Assembly: GCA_947561395.2 (NCBI GenBank)
Contig: OX387185.1
Coordinates: forward strand, 32,220,213-32,284,212
DNA from: Buxus sempervirens
Lineage: Eukaryota; Streptophyta; Magnoliopsida; Buxales; Buxaceae
Length of the DNA: 64,000 nucleotides
Reading direction: 5' to 3'
Shown: positions 25,850-38,012 of the stretch, in pieces
Layout of the letters: every line of letters begins with the position of its first letter
Numbering within the stretch: the stretch's first letter is position 1
Position numbers and translations under genes: made by a program
Notes under the pieces: generated by a model
What the model saw: the letters and a program-made list of their open reading frames with translations, nothing else
Told to the model about the DNA's origin: nothing
The model's database searches: none

Positions 25850-28800
25850 TGTAAAACCCCGAAATTTTGGGTATTTTATTTTGAAAAAAATAATTAGAAA
25901 ATCATTTCATTTATATGTTGGTTTTTCAGGTGAGCAATGTCCAAGGGCAATTTGGTAAAATTCTTAAAATTTGGATTTATCTAAACTAAGGTAAGTAAAG
26001 TTAGGTTTAAATTTCAAATGTTATATGAGTTATTATTTATTGATTTGGTTAGCTATTATTTTGGTTAGCTATTAGTTGGTTTTTGATATTAGTTGGTGTA
26101 GGAAATTTTGTGGTGGAGCACCGGTGGATCATGAGGGAGTTAAAAGAGATTTGGATGAATGCAAGGCTGTTGGTGTAGGTAACATAGTGGAGGGCACTAC
26201 ACTTGATCAAAATTTGAAGACAAACAGTTTTTTTTTAAAACGTATGGTTTTTGCTGGTCGTAACCTTTGCAAATTAGAGAAGGCAAAACGGATGCAATAA
26301 CTTCAACGTTAGAGAAGGCAAAAGGGATGCAAATTAGATCTAGGAGTTGAGGTGAGTGGAGAAGATTGCTGTTGGAGAAGAAAGAAGAAACATTGGTGCT
26401 GTTAGAGAGTGGGCGTCCTATTCAGTTAGAGAGTGGAAGTTGTTCAAAAGAAAAACCCAGATTGTAAACCAGTTCATGAGGACTTCTGGGCGTGGAAAGC
26501 ATTGGGTTTCACTGCTGGTTTTTGCAGAAGTCGAACTCTAGCAATCAAGAGGCAAGTAGCCTTTCAAAATATCATGATTTTCGTGTGAATTGTGAGCATC
26601 TAAATGCTTAGTTCTGAATGGAACGAATCTAATATATTTGGTTCATGTTTGGACGTCTATGATAGTAAGCTTAGTTCTGTTAATGTTTGGATGAATATGA
26701 TAGTTTAGAGATGTTATTTAGAGGGTGTTAATCATGTTAGACGTGTTAGAATACATTCTTCCATTTCTGCCAGTTCAGATTTATTATCATGTTAGAAAGT
26801 ATATGGGCGTCTGATCTATTTAGTTGAAGTGAGTTGAGTTCATTTCTATTGCAATGCTAGAGGTAGCATCTTCTGACTTTCTGTTTTAGAGAATTAAATT
26901 GAAGAGGATATGCAAATGCTCACAAAGAATTTGTAGGAAAAATTCTGTTGGGATGGTAAAGGACGGCTTTGGTTGGAGGAATGTTTCTATTCTTTAAACA
27001 TTGACTAAAAATGGGAATAAACTGAATTTAATATTAGCAAGTAGCACCTTCCAAAACCTTGCATTGTGTTGTTAAATTTCGGATTTTTCCAGATTTGGTG
27101 AAATCAGAGATTTACAGAAATTTGTTAGTAGGATATTGTTGATCTGAGTTTTATCCTTTGTATAATTAGATAAAATTTGTATGGGATATTTGAGTTGTTG
27201 GTTGGTTTCCCATCATGTGATAATGGCTTGGTTGAAGTAATGGGGTTTAGTTCTTATGGAAATATGTTTACCAACAGTTTTTAAAATTAACGTCCAATGC
27301 TGAAGTCTTGAGGAAAATTTTCGGGTGTGGGGTTTTAAGTGGAGCCTTGTTCCATCTCAGTAAATTTGGTTCCAATGACCTACAGCAATGGGCATTCTAT
27401 TGGGAAGGCATTCTGGGGAGGGATGCAACAGGATGTGGAACACGAAACATGTGATATGGAGTGAAATTTCTGGACGGCTATTCTGTGGGATGGCTTGTAA
27501 TTCTGTTGGGAAGTGTTAGTGCATGTTTTTCTGTTGGGATAATTAAGAACTTGTAGGAAAATTTTCGTGTGGTATATTATGGGTTCAGAATGAAGGAGTT
27601 ATGTTATTGCATGTTGAGAAATCACCACTGCAGAAGTTGAGAACCCTTAAGGCTGTAGGTGTGTTGAGTGAAGCTTTGTTCTAGCATCTTAAAGCTTGTT
27701 CTAATGAATTCATAGAAGTGGGCAACCACTTCCTTTTATCTTGTTCCAAGCTTATTAATCCTGTACAGGTGCTGAGACACGATTTGAAGGTGGAAATTCT
27801 GGGTTTCAAATTGATAAAACAACTTAGCTCTCTTTATTTCACAAGACCAATTGCGGCTGATATTACACATTCAATATTTTTGGTCTAAAACCTATAAAAA
27901 CCATCCTATGGGGACTAACCAAGTGTGGTAGTAATTTTATGATGGTTATTAGATTATTATTTTGTGTAAGCCTAAGATAGTTGAAATTTTAAAAAGGGAT
28001 TAGTTGTAGATAGAAGTGGGCAACCAGCCCCTATTTCATAACTAAGTGCTACTATTCTTGCTGAGGTAAAATTTTCAGGTTGCCATCCATTAATACCAAA
28101 TCATGCAACCTCAATAGACTCCAGCAAGTAAAAATTTCATACTGAATTAATATGGAGGATAAATTAATAATAAGGATTAAGAGATTGTTGGGAGACTTAA
28201 GTCTAAAAGCATGTTATAGAATTTTCTGCAGCATGGAACAATGAATCATATGAGCAAGTTCTGGTGTGTTAGTGCTAAAGTATTTGATTATCTTGGTTGT
28301 ATCAGATTTAATTGTTATTCGGGAGCTGTTAGAATGTTCTTTAGGATTAAATTAAAAATTATGAGTTAGAGAATCATGAGTGGAAACCATATGAAACTAT
28401 TGTTAGCAAAAGTAAGTTTGGTGATACAAAGTGGTTACATGGATTGTCTATAGATCTGAACTTAAGGCTCTTATTGATCTATTTAATTCCTTCTACCACT
28501 TATGAATTATTCGAATTTCTGTTATAACCTAAAAAGTATTTGATTTTGTTTCTTTTTATATTGCTGGTTATTAATAATGGTTAAAGTGTGAAGCATTTTT
28601 ACTGTACATGCTAGTAGCTGTAATATTTTACCATTGAATGAAGTTAGTGGCTATTTGAACTAAATGGCTATGGATGGTTACAAAAATGACTGAGATTGCA
28701 TTGAACATGATTTTAAATTGATTTGAAAATATATATATATATAAATTTGCCAAAGTAATAAGGGTGAGACTTAGTGTGGATCCACAGTCGAGTTATGGGT

Positions 28801-29535
28801 GAAATTTGTACATTTTGTCTGGATGTAAATCTGGAGTTCCTTCATGCGTTTCCTCCATGATGGAGAGGCCTTCCATGAGGAAAGCACTGCAGCAACTCCG
28901 TTTCCACCATGATAGTGAGGTCACTTGAGTTTTCCGCCATGAGGGCGACGATATTGGATGTTCGAGTTGTTGCAGTGTTAGACTGGATTGTCTGGAACTC
29001 TAGCGCTTAGCCACACAAAATAGACAAACTTCACGAGTCCCAATATATATAATGTTTTTCCGAATTTGTAATTGTCGATGTATTTCCGAGATTAGTCGGA
29101 TTAACCGAGATTAATCGTAACTTAATTGATTATAACTTGTGCATGTTTTAGAACTGTTATAATTGTATTTTTGTGCATGCATTGCTACTTGCTGAGATAG
29201 TCGTATCTCACTGTTTTGTTTTGTTTTCAGATTTCAACGAGGACGATACCGTGGGAGTTGATATTCCGGTGGACTATCCGGAGTATCGTGAGGAGGATTA
29301 TTTTATTGAGTAGATCTTAGTTGTTGGTTTTATTTACTCTAGTGAGTTTTATTATGAACATTGTATTACTTTTGAATAGTGTTTTCGGAAATTAGTGAAC
29401 CTTGATATCATGCATTTGAATCTTTATGTTATTTTATTTCATGTTTCCCCTTACTCTGTTGATCCTGTGGAATTTTAATTAACCTTCGGGTACGAGTTAC
29501 GGTTATTTTACGTAACCTAGATCCGGGGCGTTACA
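25850..29535 (+). mobile_element. Solo LTR C (3686 bp)
   Basis: It begins TGTAAAACCCCGAAA and ends CGGGGCGTTACA. The target duplication GCAGG is perfect (25845-25849 and 29536-29540). It shares the 3' hairpin, acceptor and short frame with A and B but is over 1.3 kb longer, so it is either a longer subfamily or holds an unrecognised insertion at about 26.6-28.7 kb. A cluster of CCATGA/TCATGG palindromic units at about 28850-28945 sits where LTR A has its GATACCCTGAGTAGGCC repeats. No retrotransposon proteins were found. Confidence 0.9.
29193..29313 (+). other. Hairpin, splice acceptor and short acidic ORF in LTR C
   Basis: TGAGATA-GTCG-TATCTCA (29193-29210) keeps the 7-bp stem with one loop change. 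TTTTCAG at 29224-29230 precedes an open frame at 29231-29313 in phase 1, reading FNEDDTVGVD onward and ending YREEDYFIE-stop. The EED-aromatic tail matches A and B. Confidence 0.55.
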
Positions 29536-29540
29536 GCAGG

Positions 29541-30186
29541 GTATTGCGAAGAGGTTACAATTGAAATTTTGAAATATGAAGCATAACCAATGAGTTCTAA
29601 TTATGTCCTCCAAATTTATGCTTCTAATAGGGTTGAAATTGATATCTTTCCAAGAAGGGTGGAATGCAATGCAAAATCTTTTGCTTAAGGAAGTAATACG
29701 GCGAGACTTTCTCTCATCCCTCTTCATCTTTGGCATTATAGAAGCTTCAGATCCATCAGAGAGGCTTATGTAGTTATGAGTAGGGGTGACAAAATCAAAC
29801 TCCAATGACCTGGCATAATCAGAGGGTAGGAGCAGTTTCTTGCTAATTATATAATGCAATAACCAAATGCCTTATCCTAGCTAGTTGGGGTTAGCCATAT
29901 ATTTGTGATGGTGCAGACATTGAAGCAATAACAGCACAGAGGACAGACTTTTGCAAGAGATTTGGACCCTGAATAAATCATCCTGGAAGGATATGCTTTG
30001 CATTTGATTACTAAAGTTGAAAAAACTAATTTAAATTTTGCTTCTTTTAGCCCTGTGATTGAAGATATATGGTGCCTGCTGACTCATTGTAGACTTTCTT
30101 TTCTTGATTTTTCCTATTTCATTGGAGATGCGTAATTGTCATTTTTAATCATTCTTAACATTCTCTGCCTGGTTTTGGCATTGCAG
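29541..30186. other. Non-coding sequence before the cysteine synthase exon
   Basis: It is intron-like toward its 3' end, with a T-rich tract ending GCATTGCAG at 30186. The minus-strand open frame at 29503-29859 overlaps the LTR end and has no recognisable domain. No earlier cysteine synthase exon was found. Confidence 0.45.
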
Positions 30187-30276
30187 GTTGTATTCCTAAG
30201 TTTTGGTGAGAGATATATCCCAACTGCTCTATTCCATTCCATTTATGAGGAAGTCCAGAAGATGGAAGAAATATAG
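30187..30276 (+). pseudogene. Last exon of a cysteine synthase (OAS-TL) fragment
   Basis: After TTGCAG, an open frame of 29 codons plus TAG contains VVFLSFGERYIPTALFHSI and then YEEVQKMEE. This matches the C-terminal pattern of plant O-acetylserine (thiol) lyase, which makes cysteine from O-acetylserine and sulfide with pyridoxal phosphate. The final strand and helix of that fold carry the SFGERY motif. The catalytic lysine and the substrate loop belong to upstream exons that I could not find, so this is a gene fragment. It shares orientation with the unrelated fragments on either side. Confidence 0.7.
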
Positions 30277-31300
30277 TAGCATTTGATATGATTTAACACT
30301 TGCAGACCAGGGATTCTTCTTTCAATACCATCAACAATTAACAGACTACCCCAGAATGGTCAGAGTGCAAAGCAATGATACAGAGTTAACAGAGTGGTCA
30401 GAAGAAATCCAGAAAGATGCGAGAAAATTAATTAATCAAACACAAAATTCAGGCATCAAATAAGGATTATAACAGAGTTATCTTACCTGAAGACAAAGGT
30501 TTTATTGGTCGACAGTGATGCTGAAGCAGTGTGACCGACGATCAAAGGATTCCGAGAAGTGAAGATTGTTTGCTACTTGCAAACAATAGATGGGGAGAGA
30601 GTGCGAGAGGGGGGATCTGCAACAGTGTGAGGAGAGCGTGATTGAAAGAGGGGACGCGAGTTGTTGCTGATTGAGAGAGGATGCTAGTGGTTGCTGATAC
30701 CAGTTACTCTCTGATCTCTTGTCCTCTCTTTCATAACGGAAGATGAACGAAGACCTAACGGAAGAAGGTGAGCAGCTCTCCATCCGCCAGTTACGGAAGG
30801 GGTAATAATCTGAACGACGATTCAAGAAGAAGAAGAAGAAGAATGGCTTTGTTCTTTGTTCCCCAGTGAACGTTTTGCAAAGAACAATAATGACGGTGTA
30901 AAGAACAAAAATGGTTAAAGGTTTTTTTTTTCCTTAGGAGCAGTGGACTCTTGGTGAGGAATAGTGAACGTTTGCTTTTTCTCGTGAGGAATAAGGAACG
31001 TTTTCTGGTGAGCAATCAATCCATTTTCTCGTGAGCAATCAATCTATTTTAGCAATCAATCCATTTTCTCGTGAGCAATCAATCTATTTTAGCAATCAAT
31101 CCATTTTCTCGTGAGCAATCAATCTATTTTTTTAAATATTTTTTTTAAAAGCAAAAACTCCCTAATTAGGGACGACCAAAAAAAACCCAATCCACTTTTA
31201 TATGTAGTAGGATAGAAACCTTGTAGTCGCATGTTTAGTTGTGTGTTTATTGTGCTTAAGTACACTTCATTTCATTGTCTTCTATTCTTATCAGATCAAA
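30277..31300. other. Non-coding, with GA-rich stretch and tandem repeat
   Basis: At 30500-30800 the sequence resembles a minus-strand leader: CT-rich in that direction, with a possible donor GTAAGAT near 30480. Repeats of GTGAGGAAT(A)AGGAACG and GTGAGCAATCAAT follow. No coding exon is supported. Confidence 0.4.
31011..31130. repeat. Perfect 40-bp tandem repeat, three copies
   Basis: Copies at 31011-31050, 31051-31090 and 31091-31130 are identical. Within each, AGCAATCAATC(C/T)ATTTT occurs twice, so the unit is itself an old doubling. Complete identity points to recent expansion or homogenisation. Confidence 0.95.
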
Positions 31301-31859
31301 ATGGAATACGAGCACTGATATCACCAAGCAAAGCAACCAAAATATGAGTGCCTTCTCTTTGGTAAGTCCTCATTCACAGAACATTTTGTTCTTCAACTGG
31401 ACTATTTGTATGGACGATTTCAAAAATTATTTATATATTTTTTTTATTACTTCCAGAACCAGATGATACTCTTTATTCCCTAAGTTCTGGTCTGGCTGCA
31501 GAATGCGGCAAGAATATTGGAGGTACATGTAGATGATCATGCTTAGGTTCACTTAAAAATTATTAAATATTTCCTAATCATGGTTATTCTTTTGGGTCTC
31601 TATCTAGATTATATTATTTAGAAGCTTGGCATTCATGAAAGCAAAATCTCCGATATGTGTAATCTATTGTACAAGAATTATGCGACAGCCATGGCTTGTC
31701 TGAGGGTACGTATTTGATGCTCTAATCTTATTAATGTGGGTTTTTTTTTAAAAAATTTAAGAAAAAACAAGTTATTGATGAGATTTTTTGTGGGTTTTCA
31801 TCTATTTTTTGCACTCGCAGGCCATTGGCTATGACTTTTGACTATGATGATTGCCACAG
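31301..31859 (+). pseudogene. HAD-type nucleotidase (SDT1-like) gene fragment, broken
   Basis: Four exons: 31301-31361 (MEYEH, stop, YHQAKQPKYECLLF), 31457-31522 (PDDTLYSLSSGLAAECGKN), 31608-31705 (LGIHESKISDMCNLLYKNY) and 31821-31859 (AIGYD...). Together they match the N-terminus of plant haloacid-dehalogenase-fold pyrimidine 5'-nucleotidases. Defects: TGA at 31316-31318, TAG at 31619-31621, and one extra T near 31834-31837. The nucleophilic aspartate of the DxDDTLY motif reads as glutamate across the first exon junction (E-P-D-D-T). The C-terminal exons are absent. Part of the same gene recurs at 49445-50235. Confidence 0.8.
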
Positions 31860-32510
31860 GTGTTGATCACCTTCTCTCTCTTCCCCCTTTTTCTTCTACC
31901 ACTACTTTTTTCATCTTTGCATTTGTTTATTGAAATGTGTTAGTACTTCCTTTTCCATTATTGAGTTGTGTTGATTGCCATATTGTATTCTCAACGTTAT
32001 GTACCATATACATACTGCACACTTCTCCCTAAATGATTAATTTCAATTTTTTCGTTTGTTAAGGCACACAAAAATATTTCTCCACGTAACTTAATTGCTA
32101 AGTCTTCCTTCTTCAACTAAGCTGAACATGGTTTCATGATTAATTTATATTAACAATACTATGAATCACTACTTGTGATAACTCTTTGGCGCCGTGTGTA
32201 TAAAAGTGAGGTGTACTGTTTATGATGGAGTGTGAATTTGGGGAAAAAAGTTTGCTTCAATCTGGAGTTTTGGAAACCATCTTCACTGTACTTTGTAGTG
32301 ATTTTTTTGGGAATGTTTTAAATTTTTGGTTGTATTATTATTCTTTTTATGCTTGAGGCAATCATTGAATGCTCTTCTTTGGAGTCTTAATGAATATCTA
32401 CATGTGAGGTGATAGGTGCTACTTTAACTGGTTTGTTATGTATCTTATCATTTGTGTAAAACAGGAGAAAATTAGAGGCTCTATAACTCAAAACAAGAAA
32501 TTTGCGCTCT
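31745..32510 (+). repeat. Dispersed duplication, copy 1 (HAD exon 4 and intron)
   Basis: From AAGAAAAAACAAGTTATTGA (about 31763) to about 32505 the sequence aligns nearly collinearly with 49445-50235, with scattered substitutions and small indels. The shared part covers the fourth HAD exon and several hundred bases of the following intron. This copy carries the frameshifting T. Confidence 0.9.
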
Positions 32511-34417
32511 TATTAACTGTTTGCTTTTGTTCTTGGTCCCTTTTTTGGGTTCTCAATTGTCAAGGTGCACTATTTCAGTCAAGCCTTTTTTTCATTCCAT
32601 TTTTTACATGAAACCTGTGCATTAACTCAAGGCTATGCTATATGAACTTAGGGTCTGAGAAAATTCAGAACAGAACAATAGAGTATTTGTGGCAATATTG
32701 TTTCTTCTTATGTAGTGGACTGAATTCCTTTAGATTCTGTATGGTGCTCATTTAGCAACTGAGGTGAAAAGGAAATTCAAAATGCTGTAGGAAAGGTGGT
32801 TGCCTAGATACCCAAATTTGCTAACCTCCAAGGCAAGCTGGATTCTCGAAAAACCATAGTGGCATAGGTGGCTGCCTAGGCATTTTCTAACAGCCTTTAA
32901 TGACACTAAAACGATCTAGAAGCTTCATATACAGACGAATTTTCATAGGTTTTGAGAGCTTTTGGTTGTAAGAGATCTCTAGAACTTGATATTGTATTCG
33001 TAGGGTGATGCATAATACTCCGTAATTGAGAAGGTATTTTGACGGCAATTTACAATTTCTAAGTGTAGCTTTCTCTGTATTTGGTCATTCAATAAAGCCT
33101 CAATTATATTATTCAGTTCCTGGAATTTGAAATTGACCTTGGATGTGTTGAAAACTGGCGGAAAAAGGGGCAAGCAAAGCATTTGGATCTCTTTTTGTCA
33201 GAGATTGTCAAGCATTTGGATTTTTTTATCAGAGAATTGTCTCATAGAAGATTATGTCAGCCTTGAGCTTGAGGATGCGAAATGTGTTGACTTGATAATA
33301 AATTGTAATGGGAAAGGGTTTTGTCTAAAATGGGGAAAGCCTTGGCAGATTCAAAACAATAATGCCATGACAGGCATCATGAAATGTTTTTCCTTGTGTA
33401 GATATTTAGGCATTGGTTTCTTCGATTTAATTCACCTTTGATTATCGGAATGTAGCTACCCTTTGTTGGAGGAGCACCATCTGTCCACTAATTCCTATCC
33501 GATTTGGCTTGATGGGAGAATGCTTTTTCCAAAAGGAGGGAGAAGGAGAAACACTGGAAGAGGAAATTGAAACCGAAGCTTTTTCAGAAAGGCTGGAGCT
33601 GACAACTTTAACGAGAATAATATAACAGGATTTACCAGTGTAAATAGTCAGGCATCTCTATCTAATACCTATTGCTGCATTCTAGTATGTGAATAACTTC
33701 TCAGTCTTATTCTTACACAGTAGATTGGTAATCATTATATTCATGGATTTCAATAGTTGCCTCTATGTGACAGCAGTTAATCCCTTTTTTGGAGTAGGCG
33801 ATATGTGATCACGATCCTTAAATTCTTTTGAATTTCTCATTTTTGTAACTCGTGGTCATCCTATCCACTTGGTGCCATAAAAAATCTATAGTATTAAGTC
33901 ACTTCTGGCTCCACTTAGTGACTTGGTGAATACTTCTATATAGGAGATTATATTTTTTCATATTATCTGTTGTTGGTCGTATTAGAGTCAGGCATAGTAC
34001 AAATAGGACGATCTTCATTTTAATGGGAGTGTGGTTAGGGAACGCAAATATTATGTAAAGTTATCCAATTCATTGGTACTCTGTGTTATGGCTTCAATTG
34101 AATGATAGGTTTTGATGTAACACCACCAACTCAAACTTTGAGATGGTTAAAATCCATGAGAAATTTGCTATTGCAGCTATGGAAATTTTTCTCTCTGGTC
34201 TTCGCAGTCTTCTGTGCTCATGAAGTTCAAGCCTCTGAATCACGTTCCCACTTGGAAACAGAAAAACCATAAAGCACAGTGGAGGCTGTTTTGGCTGTGT
34301 TGTCTGTTGTTTAACTTTATTTACTGATTTTTATATTTATATTGCAATTTTTTTTTTTTTTGGTTTTGTTATGCTGGAATTATGTGATCCTTTTAATTTT
34401 TCTGCCGTCTTTTATAG
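32511..34417. other. Non-coding; no gene recognised
   Basis: T-rich, intron-like sequence with weak open frames such as 33127-33441. GGCATAGGTGGCTGCCTAG-like sequence occurs twice near 32790-32880 in diverged form. I could not assign an exon here. Confidence 0.4.
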
Positions 34418-34912
34418 GTATGTTTTCGAATCTGAGCACATGAGGTTCTTTGATTATATTCAGCTTCCAAACTTTGATATCGCTTCAGATGCTGCAGCAA
34501 CTTTTTAGGTCAAGGGGCATTAAATATTATTACTCATGAGTGATTTTTCTGAAGTGCCTTCTTCCCCCTTTCTTTAAATCTTATAGACAGCCACTTGCTT
34601 CCTGCCCTTGCTTGTTAGCTTTTGCCTTATTTAGGTTTATATCTTGGAATAAAATGCACTTGTTCTTCCTTTACGTTTGAATATCTTCAGTTATATATTA
34701 TTTTCGTGTAATAGAATTTCTCCCTTTGTATTACCATAGGTAGGTTCTCAATGCGAAGTATGCTCAAATGTGGATATGTCCATTTTGCGATTTGTATAAT
34801 ATGGCCTTTGTTTATATATTGGAATTCTGGTGCTAATAGCACATTATTGCAGGAGCTTCTGACAAGGCGCACGTCTATTGTTGCAGAATTTATTTCATGA
34901 AATTATGAATGG
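34418..34912 (+). pseudogene. MO25-like (CAB39) gene fragment, two exons, broken
   Basis: Exon 34418-34508 reads YVFESEHM and [20 protein letters not shown]. Exon 34853-34912 reads ELLTRRTSIVAEFIS and, after a stop, NYEW. Together they match the armadillo-like scaffold MO25/Hym1, which activates STE20/GCK-type kinases. The codon before the first donor is TAG (34506-34508) where lysine is usual, and TGA (34898-34900) interrupts the second exon. The 5' and 3' parts of the gene are missing. Solo LTR D is inserted 65 bases after the second exon. Confidence 0.8.
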
Positions 34913-36036
34913 GTAAAGTATTATTGTTGCTTTGGTTTATAAATAGGGTGTATTTTTCTTGGCTGGATGTCCCTATTGTGCGCGCGTGGGAAACGCGGCA
35001 CGGGGTAATTCGGAGTCGCCACCGCCTGATGGGGTGCAGGCGGACACCTGGGTGCCTAATCTTATCTAATTAGGGCTCTTGGTCTGCAGCTTGAGATTCT
35101 AAGTCTTGGTTCTCGGTTGCGGGCTGGGGAAGTCCGTGGACACCCCAATCCGCCCCGTCGGATGACGGGTCCCGTGGGTTCCCTATTTTTGAGTCAACTT
35201 TCTCTATTTTTGGCTCTCACCCGATTTCTAATCCCGCATGCTTTTTTGTTAGGTCTTGGTGGGACCACCTGAGTGGTGTGGGTCCCTTTAGTTGATTTTA
35301 TCTTGTTTTGCTTAACTTAATTGAGCTGGGTCTGTTTGGGGTGGGCCCCGTTGGAAGGCCCAACCGGTGTCCTGGATGGGCTTGAGTCGGCCCGTGTACC
35401 CTTGGTGGGCCTCTGTCTAACCCTAGGAGGCCCTGTGGGCTTTGGTTAGTGAGTTGGTTTTTAGGGTTCAAGTTAGAAGCTTAAGTGGCTTTTTATGCAA
35501 GTGGTGGGCAGGATTGGTTTGTGGGCCCCTTATGTGGGCCCACATGGTGGCCAAGTGATTTTGCATCTCTTATCTTCTTTAGTTTACCAAAGTGGGCTGG
35601 TCATTGGGCTTGGGGCCCATGATCCAGGCTTTGGGCTATGAGAGCCCAGTTTCTTGGAGTTTAGGGCTTTCACCCTAACTTGGTTCAGTTAGCGGGCTTT
35701 GGCGGGCCCGACAGGCCCTGGCCCATGGTCTCGGCCAAACCACACAATTTAAACATCAATCCACAAAGACAAATTCGGATGGGCCGCATTGGGTTTGGCC
35801 CATCCGGTTTGGTTAGTTAGTTCCATTTAATCTTGCTTAGTTGCATGCTTTTGGACTTATTGGGCTTGGTGGGCCCCGTTGGAAGGCCCACGGGTATTCC
35901 GAGTTGGACCGGTGGTCCATGTCCCAAGTTGGGTTTCCGGGTGACCCGGAAACCCTATTGGTTCACTTGGTTTGGTCAAAATCGCTCCAAAATTCGGCAA
36001 GACATCAAGACATACAAAAAAACACATTTCTGGGTG

Positions 36037-36097
36037 TATCCGGCCTTAGTTGCCGGATACACACAGGCCATAGGCGATCCGGCCTGAGTTGCCGGAT
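36037..36097. repeat. Secondary palindrome pair in LTR D
   Basis: Two inverted repeats, GTATCCGGCC ... GCCGGATAC and GATCCGGCC ... GCCGGATC, lie 10-15 bases apart. They resemble the main array at 37765-38012 but lie about 1.7 kb further into the LTR. Confidence 0.8.
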
Positions 36098-37746
36098 CAC
36101 CTAAAAAATGGCCTTTTCGGGCTTAGGCCATTGGGGTGGCTTCCAGGGGTTCTTGGGGTCTTTCTATGAGTCGTGTGGGCCCCTGGGAAGGCCCACATTG
36201 GTTCAGGTTTTGGGGTGGTACCCCATTTGATCCCTTTTGGGATTTCTCCACATGATCAAGAGGACAAGGGGGAAGGCATGATGCTGCTACCCCTCCCCCA
36301 CTTTGTCAAAAAGAAAATGCAGCCAAGGGACAAAGGTTTCAACACCCTCATCCAAGTGTTTCCATGCTACCCGCCAACATGCATCGAAGCTCCACCCAAT
36401 CATGCATCTCTAGCTAAGAATACCAATCATAAAACCACATAATGTGAAGCATGGGACAGCAACAACAATAAAAAGAAACAGTAGCCAATATACAATGGTT
36501 TTAAAAAAAAACACAGCTAAGTGGGTGTGGGGTCCATGAAAATTGTAGGAGAAATGGCCTTCATACTTGGGCTTGGGGGTTCAAGAATGCTACGAGGGTT
36601 GGGTAGGCAGCATGCTAACAAAAAAAAAAGAGTAACCAGGTGCAGCCGATCCATATGTAAAAAAAAAAAGAGAATTAAAAGTGAAGGTTCATGCTCGATT
36701 ACACTTATGGATGTACCCCGGGATACCGGACCAAGTTTATGTACATGCGAAGTTAGGCCAAACCAGTACTATGAACTAGACTTGTGGGTGCTTCTTTAAT
36801 ACTCAAAAATTCGTGCATATTCACAAGCATGATTCCTAGGGCTGACTTTTGCAATGGAGACAGTAGCTAGCATGCCAAAACCTTGCTCAAATATGTAAGA
36901 ACAGCAAGAAGGGAAAAGTTCCAACATCACCTTAGCATGCATGACACTAAAACAAGAGAATTTCATACACACCTGCAGCAATAATCAAATGAAGCCAAAC
37001 AACTTTATACCATCTAACATGCTGCACTCATGACTTGTGGTAATCTATCCACCAAACCCGAACCCCGTAATAGGTAGCTAGTGAAAGGAAGAGGGGGGCT
37101 TACGTATGGGGTACGTGGGATGCAAGACGAGAGGAACATTTTCCTCCGTTGAAAAATGGGACGAAGTCAATGCTAAGTACCAGAAAACAGCAGCTCCATA
37201 TTGACCTTTGGACCTATCTTTCACTAACTAAAAGGTCTCCCATTTCATACTTCGAACCACCGGGACTTACCTTTCTTACCGTGGAAGAACCATCACCCAT
37301 GGAAGACAAGAAAAAGTAATGGAGAGGGAAGGAAACGCACATTTCTTGCATAAGAGACTACCACAACATGCACGGGAACTTACATGCTCTAAATAGACCA
37401 AAACTCATATATGTGGAATAAAACCTTGCAAGGATGCTTACCTTGTGTCCACAAAATGTTCTTGAGGTATGCTTCAACCTCCCTTAGGCCTGGACGACTT
37501 CTGGAACTCCCCTTTGCAGCACCAACAGCAACCAAGCTTTTTCTTGGTTAGGTGAAGATGGAGAAGGATGGAGAAGGATGGAGAAGAATGGAGGAAGGAG
37601 GGGTGGAGCTGCCTTGGGGTGGTGGTAGGAAGGTGGTGGAGGCCAATGGGTGTTGGAGAGGGAAGGTTCGGATGAGACAAAGTGGGGCAAGGAGGTCCAA
37701 GAAGGGTGGAATCAACCAAACCGTTGGAAAGGGGGCTGCTGCCCCC

Positions 37747-38012
37747 TTTTATAAAAAAACTTAATGTATCCGGACTTGGAGTCCAGATACACTATATATC
37801 ATGTGTATCCGGACTTGGAGTCCGGATACATTAAGGTGCCTTTGTATCCGGACTTGGAGTCCGGATACAAAACATAATAATTGGCAAAATTGATTTCCGC
37901 CGCGAATTTGTCGGAGAATCGGCGCGAATCTCGCTGAGCAAATCTTTGTATCCGGTCTTGGAGTCCGGATATACACAAGGGTATGTGTATCCGGTATATT
38001 TGACCGGATACA
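37747..38012 (-). promoter_or_regulatory. Hairpin array and TATA box in LTR D
   Basis: Five inverted repeats of the form TGTATCCGG(A/T)CTTGGAGTCC(G/A)GATACA, the last with a different loop, start at about 37765, 37804, 37843, 37947 and 37985. The stems are 8-11 bp with short loops. On the minus strand TATAAAAGGGGGC follows within 15 bases of the array. Position in the LTR suggests U3 promoter or enhancer sequence; the function is inferred. Confidence 0.7.

Noticed and set aside
33127..33441. Open frame of 104 residues
   Set aside because: It has no recognisable domain and no splice context. Its length is within chance for this region.
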